Part shown: positions 34,270 through 44,336 of the stretch, piece after piece
How positions within the stretch are numbered: the first letter of the stretch is position 1
How the letters are laid out: the number at the start of each line of letters is the position of its first letter
DNA from: Bacteroidales bacterium
GTDB taxonomy: Bacteria; Bacteroidota; Bacteroidia; Bacteroidales; UBA932
NCBI GenBank assembly: GCA_017630155.1
Contig: JAGBVU010000006.1
Coordinates: 47,979-111,978, forward strand
Length of the DNA: 64,000 nt
Direction: 5' to 3'
Translations under genes and position numbers: made by a program
Notes under the pieces: model-generated
Databases searched by the model: none
What the model was told of the DNA's origin: nothing
Seen by the model: the letters and a program-made list of their open reading frames with translations, nothing else

Positions 34270-34316
34270 GTATGGAGACACCCGAACGGGGTCGGGTGTG
34301 ACGTGGTATCAGTGTG

Positions 34317-37300
34317 TTAGTCCATCACACGTGGTTTTGGGACGCCAGGGAGCTGAGGGTAGGTCTTGATCTGCTCAAGAAGCACTTCGACTGCTTTCTT
34401 TAGCTGTGCGTCGTTGCCAAGGTAGTCCTCAAATGGGTTGATGTCCACGTAGATGTCAGGTGTGACACCTTCATTTTCAAGAATCCATTTGCCGTCTGTA
34501 GAGTAAGATGTAAAGAAAGGAGTCCTTACATCCTGTCCGTCAACATAAGGTTTAGAGCCTGAGATACCCACGATACCACCCCAGGTGCGTGTACCGATAA
34601 GTGGACCGATACCGAGCTTCTGGAAGCCGTAAGGGAAGAGGTCTCCGTCTGATGATGAGTATTTGTCCACAAGACAAACCTTAGGACCATGGTGTGTAGA
34701 CTCAGGAATGGTAGCAAGACCCTCTGAACCGTTGCGGTACATATTCATACGGTAAACTTCCCTCTGAAGTCTCTCGATAATCATAGGTGATACGTTTCCG
34801 CCACCATTCATACGGTCATCGATGATAAGGGCTTTTTTGTCCAGCTGGGTGTAGAATAGTTTGGTGAACTCATCCAGACCGACAGTGCTCATATCAGGGA
34901 TATGGATATAGCCGATCTGACCGTTACTCATCTCATTTACTTTCCTGATGTTGTTGTGTACCCACTCGTAGTAAGCAAGCTGAGTCTCGTCTGCAATAGG
35001 TTTTACGTAGATGGTGCGGGCACCCTCCTCTGAAGGGGTAGTGTTCACCTTAAGCGCCACCATTGATCCCACTTTACCTACAAGTGTCTCGTAGATATTC
35101 TTTACATCCTTGAGCGATTTGCCGTTTACAGCCAAAACATAGTCGCCCACTTTAACACCAAGACCTGGCTCTGCAAGTGGCGAGCGGTTGGTCTTCGACC
35201 AGTCTTCACCCTGGAAGATCTTGGTCACTTGGAAATATCCCGACTTGTCTTTAGCGAACTGTCCGCCAAGAAGGCCCACTTTTACCCTTTCAGCACGAGG
35301 AGCTTCGCCGGTAGTTACGTATGCGTGACCGATATTGAGTTCAGCGATCATCTCGCCGATAATGTAGGTAAGGTCCTGTCTGTGCTGTACGTATGGGAGA
35401 AGGACTGCATATTTGTCATGGATAGCTTTCCAGTTCTTTCCGTGCATGTTCTCAAGATAGAAATGGTCTCTGAAGACTCTCCATGTCTCGTCAAAGATCT
35501 GTTTCCACTCCTGAGAGTAGTCAATAGAGACCCTCATATCACCCATTGGAACTGTAGCCTCACCCTTGAAGCTTTGGGTAGGAACCACTTTAAGGGCACC
35601 TTTTGACATTACAAGGGCTTTTTTGTTGTCAGGGGTAAGTGTCAGAACTCTATCTTTACCAAGTTTTGACTCCTTCATATCCTTGAGGGAGAGTTTGCAG
35701 GTCTCACCACCTTTTGTATAGTAGAGGTTGTCACCCCAGCAGCCGATGATGCTGAAACGTCCAGAGCCTAGAGGAAGAACGGCTGCCCTTTCGATAAGAC
35801 CATCTGTGTCCACTACAGTTTTGGCTGCAGGAGCAGGTGCTGCACCAGGTTTGCCAGGGGCAGGTTTGTCACCTTTGGACTCTGCAACAGGTGAGTATTC
35901 ATCACCTTTGAGAAGGGTAGGAGCAGGGGTGGCCTTGGCCAATGGAACTACGAACATGTAGTTTGAAACCTCATAAGCGGCATTCCACTCCACGCGTGAA
36001 TATCTTGACTGGAACTCTCTGGCTGAGGTGAAGAATAGGTATTTGCCGTCAGCGGAGAATACTGGTGAATATGAGTCATACCAGGTGGTGGTGACAGGGT
36101 ACTGTTTGCCATCTGCCAGATTGAGAAGATAAACCACAGATACATTGTTCTGGGCTGCAGCTGCATATGCCATCCAGGCACCATCAGGAGAGATATCATA
36201 ACCTCTCATCCCACCGAATTTGCCATAGAAGATATTGGTGAGTTTCTTCGACTCTACATCAAGTGAGTATGTGTTCTTTTTCTCGTCTGAGAAATAGAGT
36301 TTCTTTGAATCGGGTGACCAGGTGAGACCCTGAGGGTAGCCGGTTTTGAATTTGGTGAGCTGTTTCCCCTCTGCAGGGTTTGTAGCATCAGCTACATATA
36401 CCTGGTATTCTCCAGATGCATCTGAGAAATAGGCGATCTTTTTGCCGTCAGGTGACCATACCGGTTCCCTCTCCTGAGATGCAGATGACGATGTAACCTG
36501 GTAAGTAGCACCTTTTGCAGCAGGGATATTGAAGATGTCACCACGGTGTGTGGCAAGCACCCTTTCTCCATCAGGTGAAAGGCTGAAGCCCCCGCGGAAC
36601 ATACCCATACCTGAACCGGCACCAGGGGCTGCAGACAATTTGCCGCGTGCATATACACCGTCAGATGAGAGGGTGATGTTTACCTTTTCGCATTTGCCAG
36701 CTTTAATGTCGTATTTGTAGATGTAGCCACCATTCTCAAATACCACATAGTCCTGAGAATATGATGGGAATTTGCAGTCGTACTCTTTGAAATCTGTAAC
36801 CTTGCGGGTCTGCCCTGTCGCTGTGTTGTAGCAGAAGAGATTCATGGTGTGGTCTCTGTCTGACATAAAGTAGATCTCTTCACCTACCCACATAGGGAAG
36901 ATGTCCTGAGCAGGGTTGTTGGTCACATTTACCAGTTCAGTGGTCCCTACAGTGTTGATCCAGATGTCATCTGCCTGTCCTCCGCGGTAGTATTTCCAGG
37001 TGCGGAATTCGCGGAACATACGGTTGAGAGCAAGTTTTTTGCCATCAGGTGAGTATGAGCAGAAGCCACCCTCTGTGGTAGGGATCTGTTTGAGGTCTGA
37101 TCCATCCACAGGTGCGTGGTAAAGGAGACCTCTGAGGCCTGAGAAGGTGTACCAGCGGGTGCGGAATACTACATCTTTACCATCTGGGGTCCAGCACATT
37201 ACGATATTGTTGGGGCCCATGCGGTCGCCGATATCATCGCGGTCAAGGGTAGCTGTATAGGTGAGTCTCTGAGGTGTACCACCCTCTGCAGGGATAAGGT

Positions 37301-37559
37301 AGACTTCGGTATTGCCGTCATATTGTCCGGTGAAGGCTATTGTTTTGCCATCTGGGGAGAAACGTGAGAATGTCTCGTAACCGATATGCGAAGTGATCTT
37401 GGTGGCGTGGCCTCCATTTACCGGTACGGTATAGAGATCACCGGCGTAGGTAAAAGCAATTTTGTCTCCTCCCACTGAAGGGAAACGGAGCAAGCGTGCC
37501 TCCTCTGCTGTCATCAACGCAGGGAGGAGCATTAAAAGAAAACAAAGTGTTTTACGCAT
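34317..37559 (-). CDS. Tricorn-like S41 family peptidase
   Basis: 1080 aa exported protease. Signal peptide MRKTLCFLLMLLPALMTAEE, then an N-terminal beta-propeller of PD40/TolB-type repeats (RFSPDGKTIAFTG, SYSPDGKKLALNR, VWSPDGKKIAYFSD) to about residue 560, a linker rich in Pro and Ala, a PDZ domain (GLGVKVGDYVLAVNGKSL), and the S41 domain with the nucleophile in VDKYSSSDGDLFPYG. Tricorn relatives degrade peptides produced by other proteases. The last residues are EVLLEQIKTYPQLPGVPKP. It has the length usual for the Bacteroidetes form. Confidence 0.92.
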   Translation of the reverse strand: MRKTLCFLLMLLPALMTAEEARLLRFPSVGGDKIAFTYAGDLYTVPVNGGHATKITSHIGYETFSRFSPDGKTIAFTGQYDGNTEVYLIPAEGGTPQRLTYTATLDRDDIGDRMGPNNIVMCWTPDGKDVVFRTRWYTFSGLRGLLYHAPVDGSDLKQIPTTEGGFCSYSPDGKKLALNRMFREFRTWKYYRGGQADDIWINTVGTTELVNVTNNPAQDIFPMWVGEEIYFMSDRDHTMNLFCYNTATGQTRKVTDFKEYDCKFPSYSQDYVVFENGGYIYKYDIKAGKCEKVNITLSSDGVYARGKLSAAPGAGSGMGMFRGGFSLSPDGERVLATHRGDIFNIPAAKGATYQVTSSSASQEREPVWSPDGKKIAYFSDASGEYQVYVADATNPAEGKQLTKFKTGYPQGLTWSPDSKKLYFSDEKKNTYSLDVESKKLTNIFYGKFGGMRGYDISPDGAWMAYAAAAQNNVSVVYLLNLADGKQYPVTTTWYDSYSPVFSADGKYLFFTSAREFQSRYSRVEWNAAYEVSNYMFVVPLAKATPAPTLLKGDEYSPVAESKGDKPAPGKPGAAPAPAAKTVVDTDGLIERAAVLPLGSGRFSIIGCWGDNLYYTKGGETCKLSLKDMKESKLGKDRVLTLTPDNKKALVMSKGALKVVPTQSFKGEATVPMGDMRVSIDYSQEWKQIFDETWRVFRDHFYLENMHGKNWKAIHDKYAVLLPYVQHRQDLTYIIGEMIAELNIGHAYVTTGEAPRAERVKVGLLGGQFAKDKSGYFQVTKIFQGEDWSKTNRSPLAEPGLGVKVGDYVLAVNGKSLKDVKNIYETLVGKVGSMVALKVNTTPSEEGARTIYVKPIADETQLAYYEWVHNNIRKVNEMSNGQIGYIHIPDMSTVGLDEFTKLFYTQLDKKALIIDDRMNGGGNVSPMIIERLQREVYRMNMYRNGSEGLATIPESTHHGPKVCLVDKYSSSDGDLFPYGFQKLGIGPLIGTRTWGGIVGISGSKPYVDGQDVRTPFFTSYSTDGKWILENEGVTPDIYVDINPFEDYLGNDAQLKKAVEVLLEQIKTYPQLPGVPKPRVMD

Positions 37560-37562
37560 AAT

Positions 37563-38438
37563 TTATAGAATATTAAGTGATTGTTCTTTAATCTTTTCGA
37601 GTTCATCTTTCATTTTTACCACCCACTTCTGGATCTCCACGTGGTTGGCTTTTGAACCCATGGTATTGATCTCTCGTCCCATCTCCTGTGCGATGAAGCC
37701 GAGTTTCTTGCCTGGGTGTTCCTCTTTCTCAACTGTCTCGAGGAAATAGCGGCAGTGCTGGCGGAGACGCACTTTCTCTTCATTGATGTCGAGCTTCTCC
37801 ACATAGAAGACAATCTCCTGCTCAAGGCGGTTCTCATCGCACGAAGAGCATACCTCTTTCACTTTCTGAACTATCCTGTCGCGGACGGTAGAGACCCTTT
37901 CCGCTTCATATTTCTCCACTTCAGAGACAAATGAGCAGATGAGTCCCACCCTCTTGCAGACATCCTGCTTGAGGATTTCACCCTCTCTGGTGCGGAACTC
38001 TATGAGGCGGGATGCTGCTTCTTCTATGGCGCTGCGCAATGCATCCCAACTCTCGTCGCTCATCTCTGTGCGCTGAGTCTCAATGACATCGGGCAATTTG
38101 AGCAATGCTGGGAATATTGCATCAGCATAGTTGCCCGGGAATGGGGTGTCTGCTATTGCCTCGGTTACCTGGCGGTAGTAGTCCATCAGGATATCCCTGT
38201 TGATCTTCTTCGAAGAGACTGTCCCTATCTGCTCGACGGAGGCAAACATGTCAATATTGCCCCTTACAAGCATCTGTGCAAGATGCTGCCTCATTTCTAT
38301 CTCCTTGTCGCGAGGGATAAGTGAACTCTTTATGGATAAGTCGCAATTTTTTCCGTTGAGTGAGCGGATTTCGACTGTAAATTTCTCAGTTGTAGTGCTT
38401 TTTTCGGCTTTTCCGTAGCCGGTCATCGATAGAATCAT
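37563..38438 (-). CDS. yicC: YicC family endoribonuclease
   Basis: 291 aa. N-terminal MTGYGKAE and VEIRSLNGKNCDLSIKSS, and the C-terminal DUF1732 block (GFIAQEMGREINTMGSKANHVEIQ) define YicC. E. coli YicC (RnaC) is an RNase that acts on small RNA RyhB; the role here is inferred by family. It ends 3 bp before the S41 gene start on the same strand, so the two may share a transcript. Confidence 0.92.
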   Translation of the reverse strand: MILSMTGYGKAEKSTTTEKFTVEIRSLNGKNCDLSIKSSLIPRDKEIEMRQHLAQMLVRGNIDMFASVEQIGTVSSKKINRDILMDYYRQVTEAIADTPFPGNYADAIFPALLKLPDVIETQRTEMSDESWDALRSAIEEAASRLIEFRTREGEILKQDVCKRVGLICSFVSEVEKYEAERVSTVRDRIVQKVKEVCSSCDENRLEQEIVFYVEKLDINEEKVRLRQHCRYFLETVEKEEHPGKKLGFIAQEMGREINTMGSKANHVEIQKWVVKMKDELEKIKEQSLNIL

Positions 38439-38491
38439 AATTTCCTTAAAATGTTTCGTCTTTTAAAGGTGTAAATTTAACTAGAATAAAC

Positions 38492-38499
38492 TACCTTTG
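38492..38499 (+). promoter_or_regulatory. -7 box for glnS
   Basis: TACCTTTG, an exact TAnnTTTG match, 31 bp upstream of the glnS ATG. Confidence 0.6.
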
Positions 38500-38530
38500 C
38501 AAGATATTAAAAGTTAAAAACGCTAAGTCA

Positions 38531-40201
38531 ATGGAAGAAGTTAAAAAAGAAGAAGTGGTCGAGACAAGACCATTGAATTTTTTGGAAGAGATTATTGAGA
38601 ATGATCTTTCATCTGGGAAACATACCTCAGTTCTTACCCGTTTCCCACCCGAACCAAATGGTTATCTCCATATCGGGCACGCAAAAAGTATCTGCTTGAA
38701 TTTCGGCTTGGCGAAGCAATATGGTGGCAAGACCAACCTCCGCTTCGATGATACCAACCCTGTGAAAGAGGATACTGAGTATGTAGATTCAATCAAGAAC
38801 GACATCCAATGGCTTGGCTTCCAATGGGCAAATGAGTTCTATGCATCTGACTACTTTGACCAGCTCTATGAGTGGGCTGTGCAGATGATCAAAAGTGGTC
38901 TTGCATATGTTGATGACCAGACTCAGGAGGAGATCAGGGCAGGTCGCGGTACTGTGCAGACTCCTGGTACCAACAGCCCCTACAGAGACAGAAGCGTAGA
39001 GGAGAACCTTGACCTCTTCGAAAGGATGAAAAACGGTGAGTTCCCTGAGGGTGCAAGGGTACTTCGTGCAAAGATCGATATGGCACATCCAAATATGATG
39101 TTCCGTGACCCTCTTATGTACAGAATTATCCACGCTGACCACCACCGTACAGGTTCCAAATGGTGTATCTACCCTATGTACGACTATGCACACGGCCAGT
39201 GTGACTCTATAGAGAACATCACACACTCTATCTGTACCCTTGAGTTTGATGTGCACAGACCTTTGTATGACTGGTTTATCGAGAAACTCAATATCTTCCC
39301 TTCACATCAGTATGAGTTCGCAAGACTTAACCTCACTTACACAGTGATGAGTAAGAGAAAACTTCTCGAACTTGTAAGAAACAACTTCGTCTCTGGCTGG
39401 GATGATCCACGTATGCCTACTATCTGCGGTCTCCGCAGAAGGGGTTATACACCTGAAAGTATCAGAGCTTTCGCAGAGAAAGTGGGTGTGGCCAAGAGGG
39501 ACAACATGATCGACCTTTCACTTTTGGAGTGGTGCTTGAGGGATGACCTTAACAGACGCTCAAACCGCTATATGGCAGTACTTAATCCAGTTAAGCTGGT
39601 GATTGATAACTGGCCAGCCGATGTGGAGAGTGAGATTTGTACAGCTCCTAAAAATCAGGAGAATCCAGATGCAGGTACACGTGAGATAGCTTTCACCAAA
39701 GAGCTCTATATCGAGAGAGAGGACTTTATGGAAGAACCACCTAAGAAATTCTTCCGTCTCCGTCCAGGTGGAGAGGTTCGTCTCAAATACTCATACATCG
39801 TCAAATGCGAGTCTGTGGTTAAAGACGAGAATGGCGAAATTACAGAGATTCACTGTACATACGATCCTACTACCAAACCTGGTAACGGTACTTGGAGAAG
39901 TGTTAAAGGTACTATCCACTGGGTATCGGCACAGCATGCCAAGAAGGTGGAGGCACGCATCTATGACAGACTATTTACAGAGGCTGATATGGGCGGTATT
40001 CCTGAAGGCAAGGATTATAAGGCTTACTTGAACCCTGAGTCACTTGTGGTGAAAGAGGCCCTTGTAGAGCCAGCACTTCTGGAAGACAACTCCGGTATTG
40101 CTGTTCAGTTTGAGAGAAACGGTTACTACATCAAGGATGCCGACTCTACACCTGAAAAACTTGTATTCAATAAAGCTACCGGCCTTAAGAGCAGCTTTTA
40201 A
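38531..40201 (+). CDS. glnS: Glutamine--tRNA ligase
   Basis: Class I aminoacyl-tRNA synthetase charging tRNA-Gln directly. 556 aa. HIGH motif in [15 protein letters not shown] (about 41-55), the acceptor-end binding region DDTNPVKED, the KMSKS-equivalent VMSKRKL, and a C-terminal beta-barrel anticodon-binding region. The [14 protein letters not shown] form is specific for GlnRS rather than GluRS. Full length. Confidence 0.97.
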   Translation: MEEVKKEEVVETRPLNFLEEIIENDLSSGKHTSVLTRFPPEPNGYLHIGHAKSICLNFGLAKQYGGKTNLRFDDTNPVKEDTEYVDSIKNDIQWLGFQWANEFYASDYFDQLYEWAVQMIKSGLAYVDDQTQEEIRAGRGTVQTPGTNSPYRDRSVEENLDLFERMKNGEFPEGARVLRAKIDMAHPNMMFRDPLMYRIIHADHHRTGSKWCIYPMYDYAHGQCDSIENITHSICTLEFDVHRPLYDWFIEKLNIFPSHQYEFARLNLTYTVMSKRKLLELVRNNFVSGWDDPRMPTICGLRRRGYTPESIRAFAEKVGVAKRDNMIDLSLLEWCLRDDLNRRSNRYMAVLNPVKLVIDNWPADVESEICTAPKNQENPDAGTREIAFTKELYIEREDFMEEPPKKFFRLRPGGEVRLKYSYIVKCESVVKDENGEITEIHCTYDPTTKPGNGTWRSVKGTIHWVSAQHAKKVEARIYDRLFTEADMGGIPEGKDYKAYLNPESLVVKEALVEPALLEDNSGIAVQFERNGYYIKDADSTPEKLVFNKATGLKSSF

Positions 40202-40210
40202 TTAGCTGCA

Positions 40211-40303
40211 GATGAGTCTACAAATTTGAGGAGGATGCCACCCTCGGCTAGGGGGTGCCTGCGGCATAGCAGCAGGCGGGGCCTCCGAAATTGTAGACTC
40301 ATC
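40211..40303. repeat. Imperfect inverted repeat between glnS and nfo
   Basis: Arms GATGAGTCTACAA (40211-40223) and TTGTAGACTCATC (40291-40303) pair perfectly, with pairing continuing imperfectly inwards (TTTGAGGAGG with GCCTCCGAAA). Inside are two smaller G+C-rich hairpins. It may act as a terminator for glnS, though no T run follows. Confidence 0.6.
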
Positions 40304-40324
40304 CGCGATAGACAGATTGATATT

Positions 40325-41206
40325 ATGAAATATATAGGAGCACATGTGAGTGCTGCGGGTGGGGTGGAAAATGCCCCACTCAACGCATATAATATAGGGG
40401 CTACCGCATTTGCCCTCTTTACCAAGAACCAGAAGCAGTGGGTCGCACCACCTTTGAGCGAAAAGAGTATTGAACTCTTCAAGCAAAGGTGTGCAGAGTA
40501 TGGTTTTGCACCAAATGCTATCCTTCCACACGACAGTTATCTCATTAACCTTGGTCACCCAACAGATGAGGGGCTCGGTAAATCGCGTGCGGCATTTATC
40601 GATGAGATGACCCGTTGTCAGCAATTGGGTCTGGACCGTCTCAATTTCCATCCGGGAAGCCACCTCAAAGCGATATCTGAAACAGAGTGTCTGCGCAGGA
40701 TCGCAGAATCCATCAATATTGCCCTGGATAAGACCCAAGGTGTTATCGCTGTCCTTGAGAATACAGCGGGACAAGGGTCCAATATGGGGCACCGCTTTGA
40801 ACACCTGGCCGAGATTATCGAGCAGGTGGAGGACAAATCAAGAGTAGGTGTCTGCATTGACACCTGTCACGCATTTGCAGCAGGGTATAATTTGCTCCCC
40901 GGTGCTGCCGACAGCCTGTTTGGTGCCGATGCTGCAGAGGCCACTTTTGACACCGTATTCTCTGAATTTGACAGAATAGTGGGCTTCAAATATCTGAAAG
41001 GTATGCATTTGAATGATGCGAAGAAGCCTCTCGGCTCGAGGGTGGACCGTCACGATAGTCTTGGCCTGGGTGAGCTTGGAAAAGGTGTCTTCAAGAGGCT
41101 GATGGAAGATCCCCGCTTTGATGATATACCGCTTATCCTCGAGACCCCAAATGTGGATATCTGGGCAGAGGAGATCGCAGAGCTCAAAGGTTGGGCAGGG
41201 GTGTAA
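40325..41206 (+). CDS. nfo: Deoxyribonuclease IV (endonuclease IV)
   Basis: AP endonuclease of base-excision repair, a TIM barrel with three zinc ions. 293 aa from the ATG at 40325 ([18 protein letters not shown]); the upstream open frame enters the inverted repeat and is not credible. Zinc-ligand motifs: [54 protein letters not shown] and the late LETPN. A full-length family member. Confidence 0.96.
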   Translation: MKYIGAHVSAAGGVENAPLNAYNIGATAFALFTKNQKQWVAPPLSEKSIELFKQRCAEYGFAPNAILPHDSYLINLGHPTDEGLGKSRAAFIDEMTRCQQLGLDRLNFHPGSHLKAISETECLRRIAESINIALDKTQGVIAVLENTAGQGSNMGHRFEHLAEIIEQVEDKSRVGVCIDTCHAFAAGYNLLPGAADSLFGADAAEATFDTVFSEFDRIVGFKYLKGMHLNDAKKPLGSRVDRHDSLGLGELGKGVFKRLMEDPRFDDIPLILETPNVDIWAEEIAELKGWAGV

Positions 41207-41323
41207 GATTACCTTACTCCACTTTGGGAAATAACCATTGGAGAAACTTTCTGATGAGATTCTTAAAAGCTGATGCCATAACGGTGTCGGTTTTTTTGTT
41301 TTCCAAAGGTAGTGTTTTTTATG

Positions 41324-41331
41324 TATCTTTG
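41324..41331 (+). promoter_or_regulatory. -7 box immediately before recG
   Basis: TATCTTTG, an exact TAnnTTTG match, ending only 4 bp before the ATG at 41336. If used, the recG transcript would be leaderless or nearly so. Confidence 0.55.
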
Positions 41332-41335
41332 TAGT

Positions 41336-43450
41336 ATGTCAAACATTCTGGATAGTGATATAAAGTATTTGACCGGTATCGGTCCGAAGAGGGGGGAGCT
41401 CCTGGGAAAGGAACTTGGGATCAGTACGTTCAGGGACCTGGTCTATACATTTCCGTTCAGATATGTGGACAAGTCAAAGGTGTATGCCATTAGTGATGTC
41501 TCTTCCTCTACTGCATATATTCAGCTTAGAGGAAAGATTACCCGTATGGGTATGGTGGGGGAGAAACAGGGGAAAAGGTTTGTAGCGACTCTGAGTGACA
41601 GTACGGGCCACATCGATCTTGTTTTCTTCAAGGGGATCAAGTGGATTCAGGAGAAGCTTATTATAAACAAGGAGTATATTGTCTTTGGCAAGCCATCCAT
41701 CTTCAAAGAGAGTTTCAATATGGTTCATCCGGAGATTGATCAGGTGTCCGATTCGGCACCAGCTGGTGAACCATCCATGATAGGGATCTATTCCAGCACC
41801 GAAAAGCTCAAAAGTGCCGGAATTGGGAACAAGGTCTTTTCGAAGTTTGTGATGACATTGCTCTCAAAACATCTGAGTCAGATTCCGGAGACATTGCCTG
41901 ATTATATATTGAAGAGGCATAAATTGTGCCCATTGCAGTATGCACTGAAGAATATCCATTTCCCATCTGACCCTAAAGCCCTCTCTGCTGCACAGATGAG
42001 GCTCAAGTTCGAAGAACTTTTCTATTTGCAGTTGTCGCTGCTCAAGACCAAGAAAAAGAGGACGCAGGAGTCTGTTGGGGTGATGATGCCCAAGGTAGGG
42101 CAATATTTCAACAAGAGCTTCGCCAATATCCCGTTTGAACTTACAGGGGCACAGAAGAGGGTGATAAAAGAGGTGAGGGGAGATATTATGAGCGGCAAGC
42201 AGATGAACCGTCTGCTGCAGGGTGATGTCGGGAGTGGGAAGACAATGGTGGCATTGCTCTGCTGTCTGCTGTCTGCAGATAATGGTTACCAAAGCTGTAT
42301 CATGGCACCCACCGAGGTCCTTGCACAGCAGCACTATGCGGGGGTGCAGAAAACCATTGCCGGAAGTGGCATCAGAACAGCCCTCCTCACAGGAAGTACC
42401 AAAGCAAAAGAGCGCCGGGAGATCCATCAGGGGCTCCTCGACGGCTCCATACATATCCTTTTCGGGACCCACGCAGTGATTGAGGATACCGTGCAGTTCC
42501 TCCGTCTGGGTTTTGTCGTTATAGACGAGCAGCACCGCTTCGGGGTGAATCAGAGGGCAAAGCTACGTTTCAAATCGGAGATTGCTCCTCATATCCTGGT
42601 GATGACCGCCACCCCTATCCCAAGGACACTTTCTATGACCCTTTATGGAGATCTGGATGTGTCCGTTCTGGACGAGTTGCCCCCAGGGAGAAAGCCTATC
42701 CAGACGATGCATCTTACAGAATCCAAGCGGGATGCTATGTTTGCATTTCTTAAAAAAGAGATCGCACTGGGCAGACAAGTGTTTATCGTTTATCCCCTTA
42801 TAAAGGAGTCAGAGACAATGGATTATAAAAATCTGGAAGAGGGGTATGAGCTGATTACAAGGGAGTTTCCAGCTCCGCAATATATAACTGCTGTGGTGCA
42901 TGGGCAGCAGAAGAATGAGAACAAAGCTTACGATATGAAACTCTTTGCCGAGGGTAGGGCCCATATCCTGGTGGCCACTTCGGTGATTGAGGTGGGTGTC
43001 GATGTTCCCAACGCCTCGGTGATGGTGATAGAGAGTGCAGAGAGATTCGGGCTGTCCCAGCTCCACCAGCTTCGTGGCCGAGTGGGGCGTGGTGCGGAGA
43101 AGTCATACTGTATTCTTATGACTGGCTACAAACTATCTAAGGAGTCTCGACAGAGGATTGACCTGATGTGTGCGACCAATGACGGTTTTGAGCTGGCAGA
43201 GGCTGACCTCCGTATGAGAGGACCTGGTGATATAGAGGGTACCCAGCAAAGCGGTCTGGCTATCGATCTTCGGATCTCTAATTTGGCTCAGGACAGCCAG
43301 ATACTCCAGCTTGCCAGGATGACGGCAGAGGAGATACTGGATAGGGATCCATCTTTGGCTGGTGGTGAGAATGCTCTTCTGGTGGCACAGCTTGCCCTAA
43401 TGAAGAAGCAGGATGAACTGGTCAATATCGATTATTCAAAGATAAGTTAG
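41336..43450 (+). CDS. recG: ATP-dependent DNA helicase RecG
   Basis: Branch-migrating helicase that remodels stalled forks. 704 aa from the ATG at 41336 (MSNILDSDIKYLTGIGPKR); an upstream in-frame ATG lies before the promoter box. N-terminal wedge domain with an OB fold (AYIQLRGKITRMG), then SF2 motifs: Walker A LLQGDVGSGKTMVA, DEQH box as VIDEQHRFGVNQR, TATPIPRT, ATSVIEVGVDVPNAS and QLRGRVGRG, and the TRG region at the C-terminus. It is the last core gene before the island. Confidence 0.97.
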   Translation: MSNILDSDIKYLTGIGPKRGELLGKELGISTFRDLVYTFPFRYVDKSKVYAISDVSSSTAYIQLRGKITRMGMVGEKQGKRFVATLSDSTGHIDLVFFKGIKWIQEKLIINKEYIVFGKPSIFKESFNMVHPEIDQVSDSAPAGEPSMIGIYSSTEKLKSAGIGNKVFSKFVMTLLSKHLSQIPETLPDYILKRHKLCPLQYALKNIHFPSDPKALSAAQMRLKFEELFYLQLSLLKTKKKRTQESVGVMMPKVGQYFNKSFANIPFELTGAQKRVIKEVRGDIMSGKQMNRLLQGDVGSGKTMVALLCCLLSADNGYQSCIMAPTEVLAQQHYAGVQKTIAGSGIRTALLTGSTKAKERREIHQGLLDGSIHILFGTHAVIEDTVQFLRLGFVVIDEQHRFGVNQRAKLRFKSEIAPHILVMTATPIPRTLSMTLYGDLDVSVLDELPPGRKPIQTMHLTESKRDAMFAFLKKEIALGRQVFIVYPLIKESETMDYKNLEEGYELITREFPAPQYITAVVHGQQKNENKAYDMKLFAEGRAHILVATSVIEVGVDVPNASVMVIESAERFGLSQLHQLRGRVGRGAEKSYCILMTGYKLSKESRQRIDLMCATNDGFELAEADLRMRGPGDIEGTQQSGLAIDLRISNLAQDSQILQLARMTAEEILDRDPSLAGGENALLVAQLALMKKQDELVNIDYSKIS

Positions 43451-43457
43451 AGGGCTC

Positions 43458-43574
43458 GGCCAGGTCTGCAAAAAATGCGCAGACCTGGCCAAGCTATTTC
43501 CTACAAAACACTAATTATCTGCATTTTACAAAATAAGAGCCGTCCAGGTATGCGCACTTTTTGCAGACCTGGCC
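43458..43574. repeat. Pair of hairpins with a shared stem after recG
   Basis: GGCCAGGTCTGC (43458-43469) pairs perfectly with GCAGACCTGGCC (43479-43490), 7 bp after the recG stop. A second copy in opposite orientation has GTCCAGGTATGC (43542-43553) and GCAGACCTGGCC (43563-43574), with two mismatches. The first may act as the recG terminator, although no T run follows. Confidence 0.7.
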
Positions 43575-43632
43575 GGAATTTTTCAGATGGCTCTTCGGTG
43601 AGAAGGCGGAGTAAGGTGCGGAACTTCACGGC

Positions 43633-43946
43633 GGGGGCGAAAACGGCCTTTCTGCCCCGGAATGGTGTTTGCTGATGGTAATCGGGGGCAAAACAAGTCA
43701 TTCTGCCCCGGAATGGTGTTTGCTGATGGTAATCGGGGGCAAAACAAGTCATTCTGCCCCGGAATAGTGTTAGCCGATGGTAATCGGGGGCGAAACAGGT
43801 CATTCTGCCCCGGAATGGTGTTTGCTGATGGTAATCGGGGGCAAAACAAGCCATTCTGCCCCGGAATCGTGTTAGCCGATGGCAATCGGGGGCGAAATAA
43901 GCCTTTCTGCCCCGGAATGGTGCTCGCCGATGGCAATCGGGGGCGA
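43633..43946. repeat. 51-bp tandem repeat, six units, hairpin-forming
   Basis: The word GGGGGC recurs exactly every 51 bp at 43633, 43684, 43735, 43786, 43837, 43888 and 43939. Each unit contains TGCCCCG and CGGGGGCA about 23 bp apart, able to form a stem, and a shorter alternative GGGGCA/TGCCCC stem across the unit boundary. Variation is mostly at a few positions, in two alternating subtypes (TTTGCTGATGG and TTAGCCGATGG). Because 51 is a multiple of 3 every frame stays open and gives 17-aa repeats, but the reading frames look like a by-product. Confidence 0.88.
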
Positions 43947-44030
43947 AAACTTGCGTGTGTGGTGAAATGTACATCGAAGCTTGTGATTTATTGGCTTTAG
44001 CTAGCGTAGCGTATGGAAAAGTGTGATGTG

Positions 44031-44160
44031 GCAGCGGCTTTGGAGTTAATGTTCTTCAGGCGTTCGCGTTGCTCACTCCCACCACCGCATTGGCGGTGGT
44101 CCCCCCGCTATCAAGCGCGGGTGCTTAGGCCTTCAGAACATTAATCTCCGCAGCCGCTGC
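44031..44160. repeat. 130-bp imperfect palindrome at the left edge of the island
   Basis: The outer arms 44031-44061 and 44128-44160 pair over about 28 positions (GCAGCGGCT...GTTCTTCAGGC with GCCTTCAGAAC...CCGCTGC). Inside are two perfect or near-perfect hairpins, CCACCACCGC with GCGGTGGT and CCCCGC with GCGGG. From about 44170 the sequence becomes AT-rich; 44170-44336 shows no gene. Confidence 0.75.
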
Positions 44161-44336
44161 TTATGCATTCGCTTGACGGCAATTTATATTCTGCTCGTTT
44201 CCTATATGCATATGTACTTGTGGTATTTTAAAACTGTTCCTATCAGTCGCAAATGAATACTACAATCATAAGACTCTCTTATTTTTATTATACTGTTTAA
44301 TAGCAATATACATAGGAATAATAATTCTTAGTTAAC

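Noticed and set aside
33962..34301. Small frames on both strands in the gap after DUF6340
   Set aside because: They read through palindromic repeat sequence and show no conserved protein pattern.
40202..40804. 200-aa minus-strand frame across the glnS-nfo gap
   Set aside because: It runs antisense through nfo and through an inverted repeat; no credible protein.
43633..43946. CRISPR array
   Set aside because: Units are contiguous with no unique spacers and no cas genes nearby.
43662..44000. Open frames of 17-aa repeats on both strands (such as MVFADGNRGQNKSFCPG units)
   Set aside because: The 51-bp unit keeps frames open by arithmetic. No start context, no known family, and the stems explain the conservation better.
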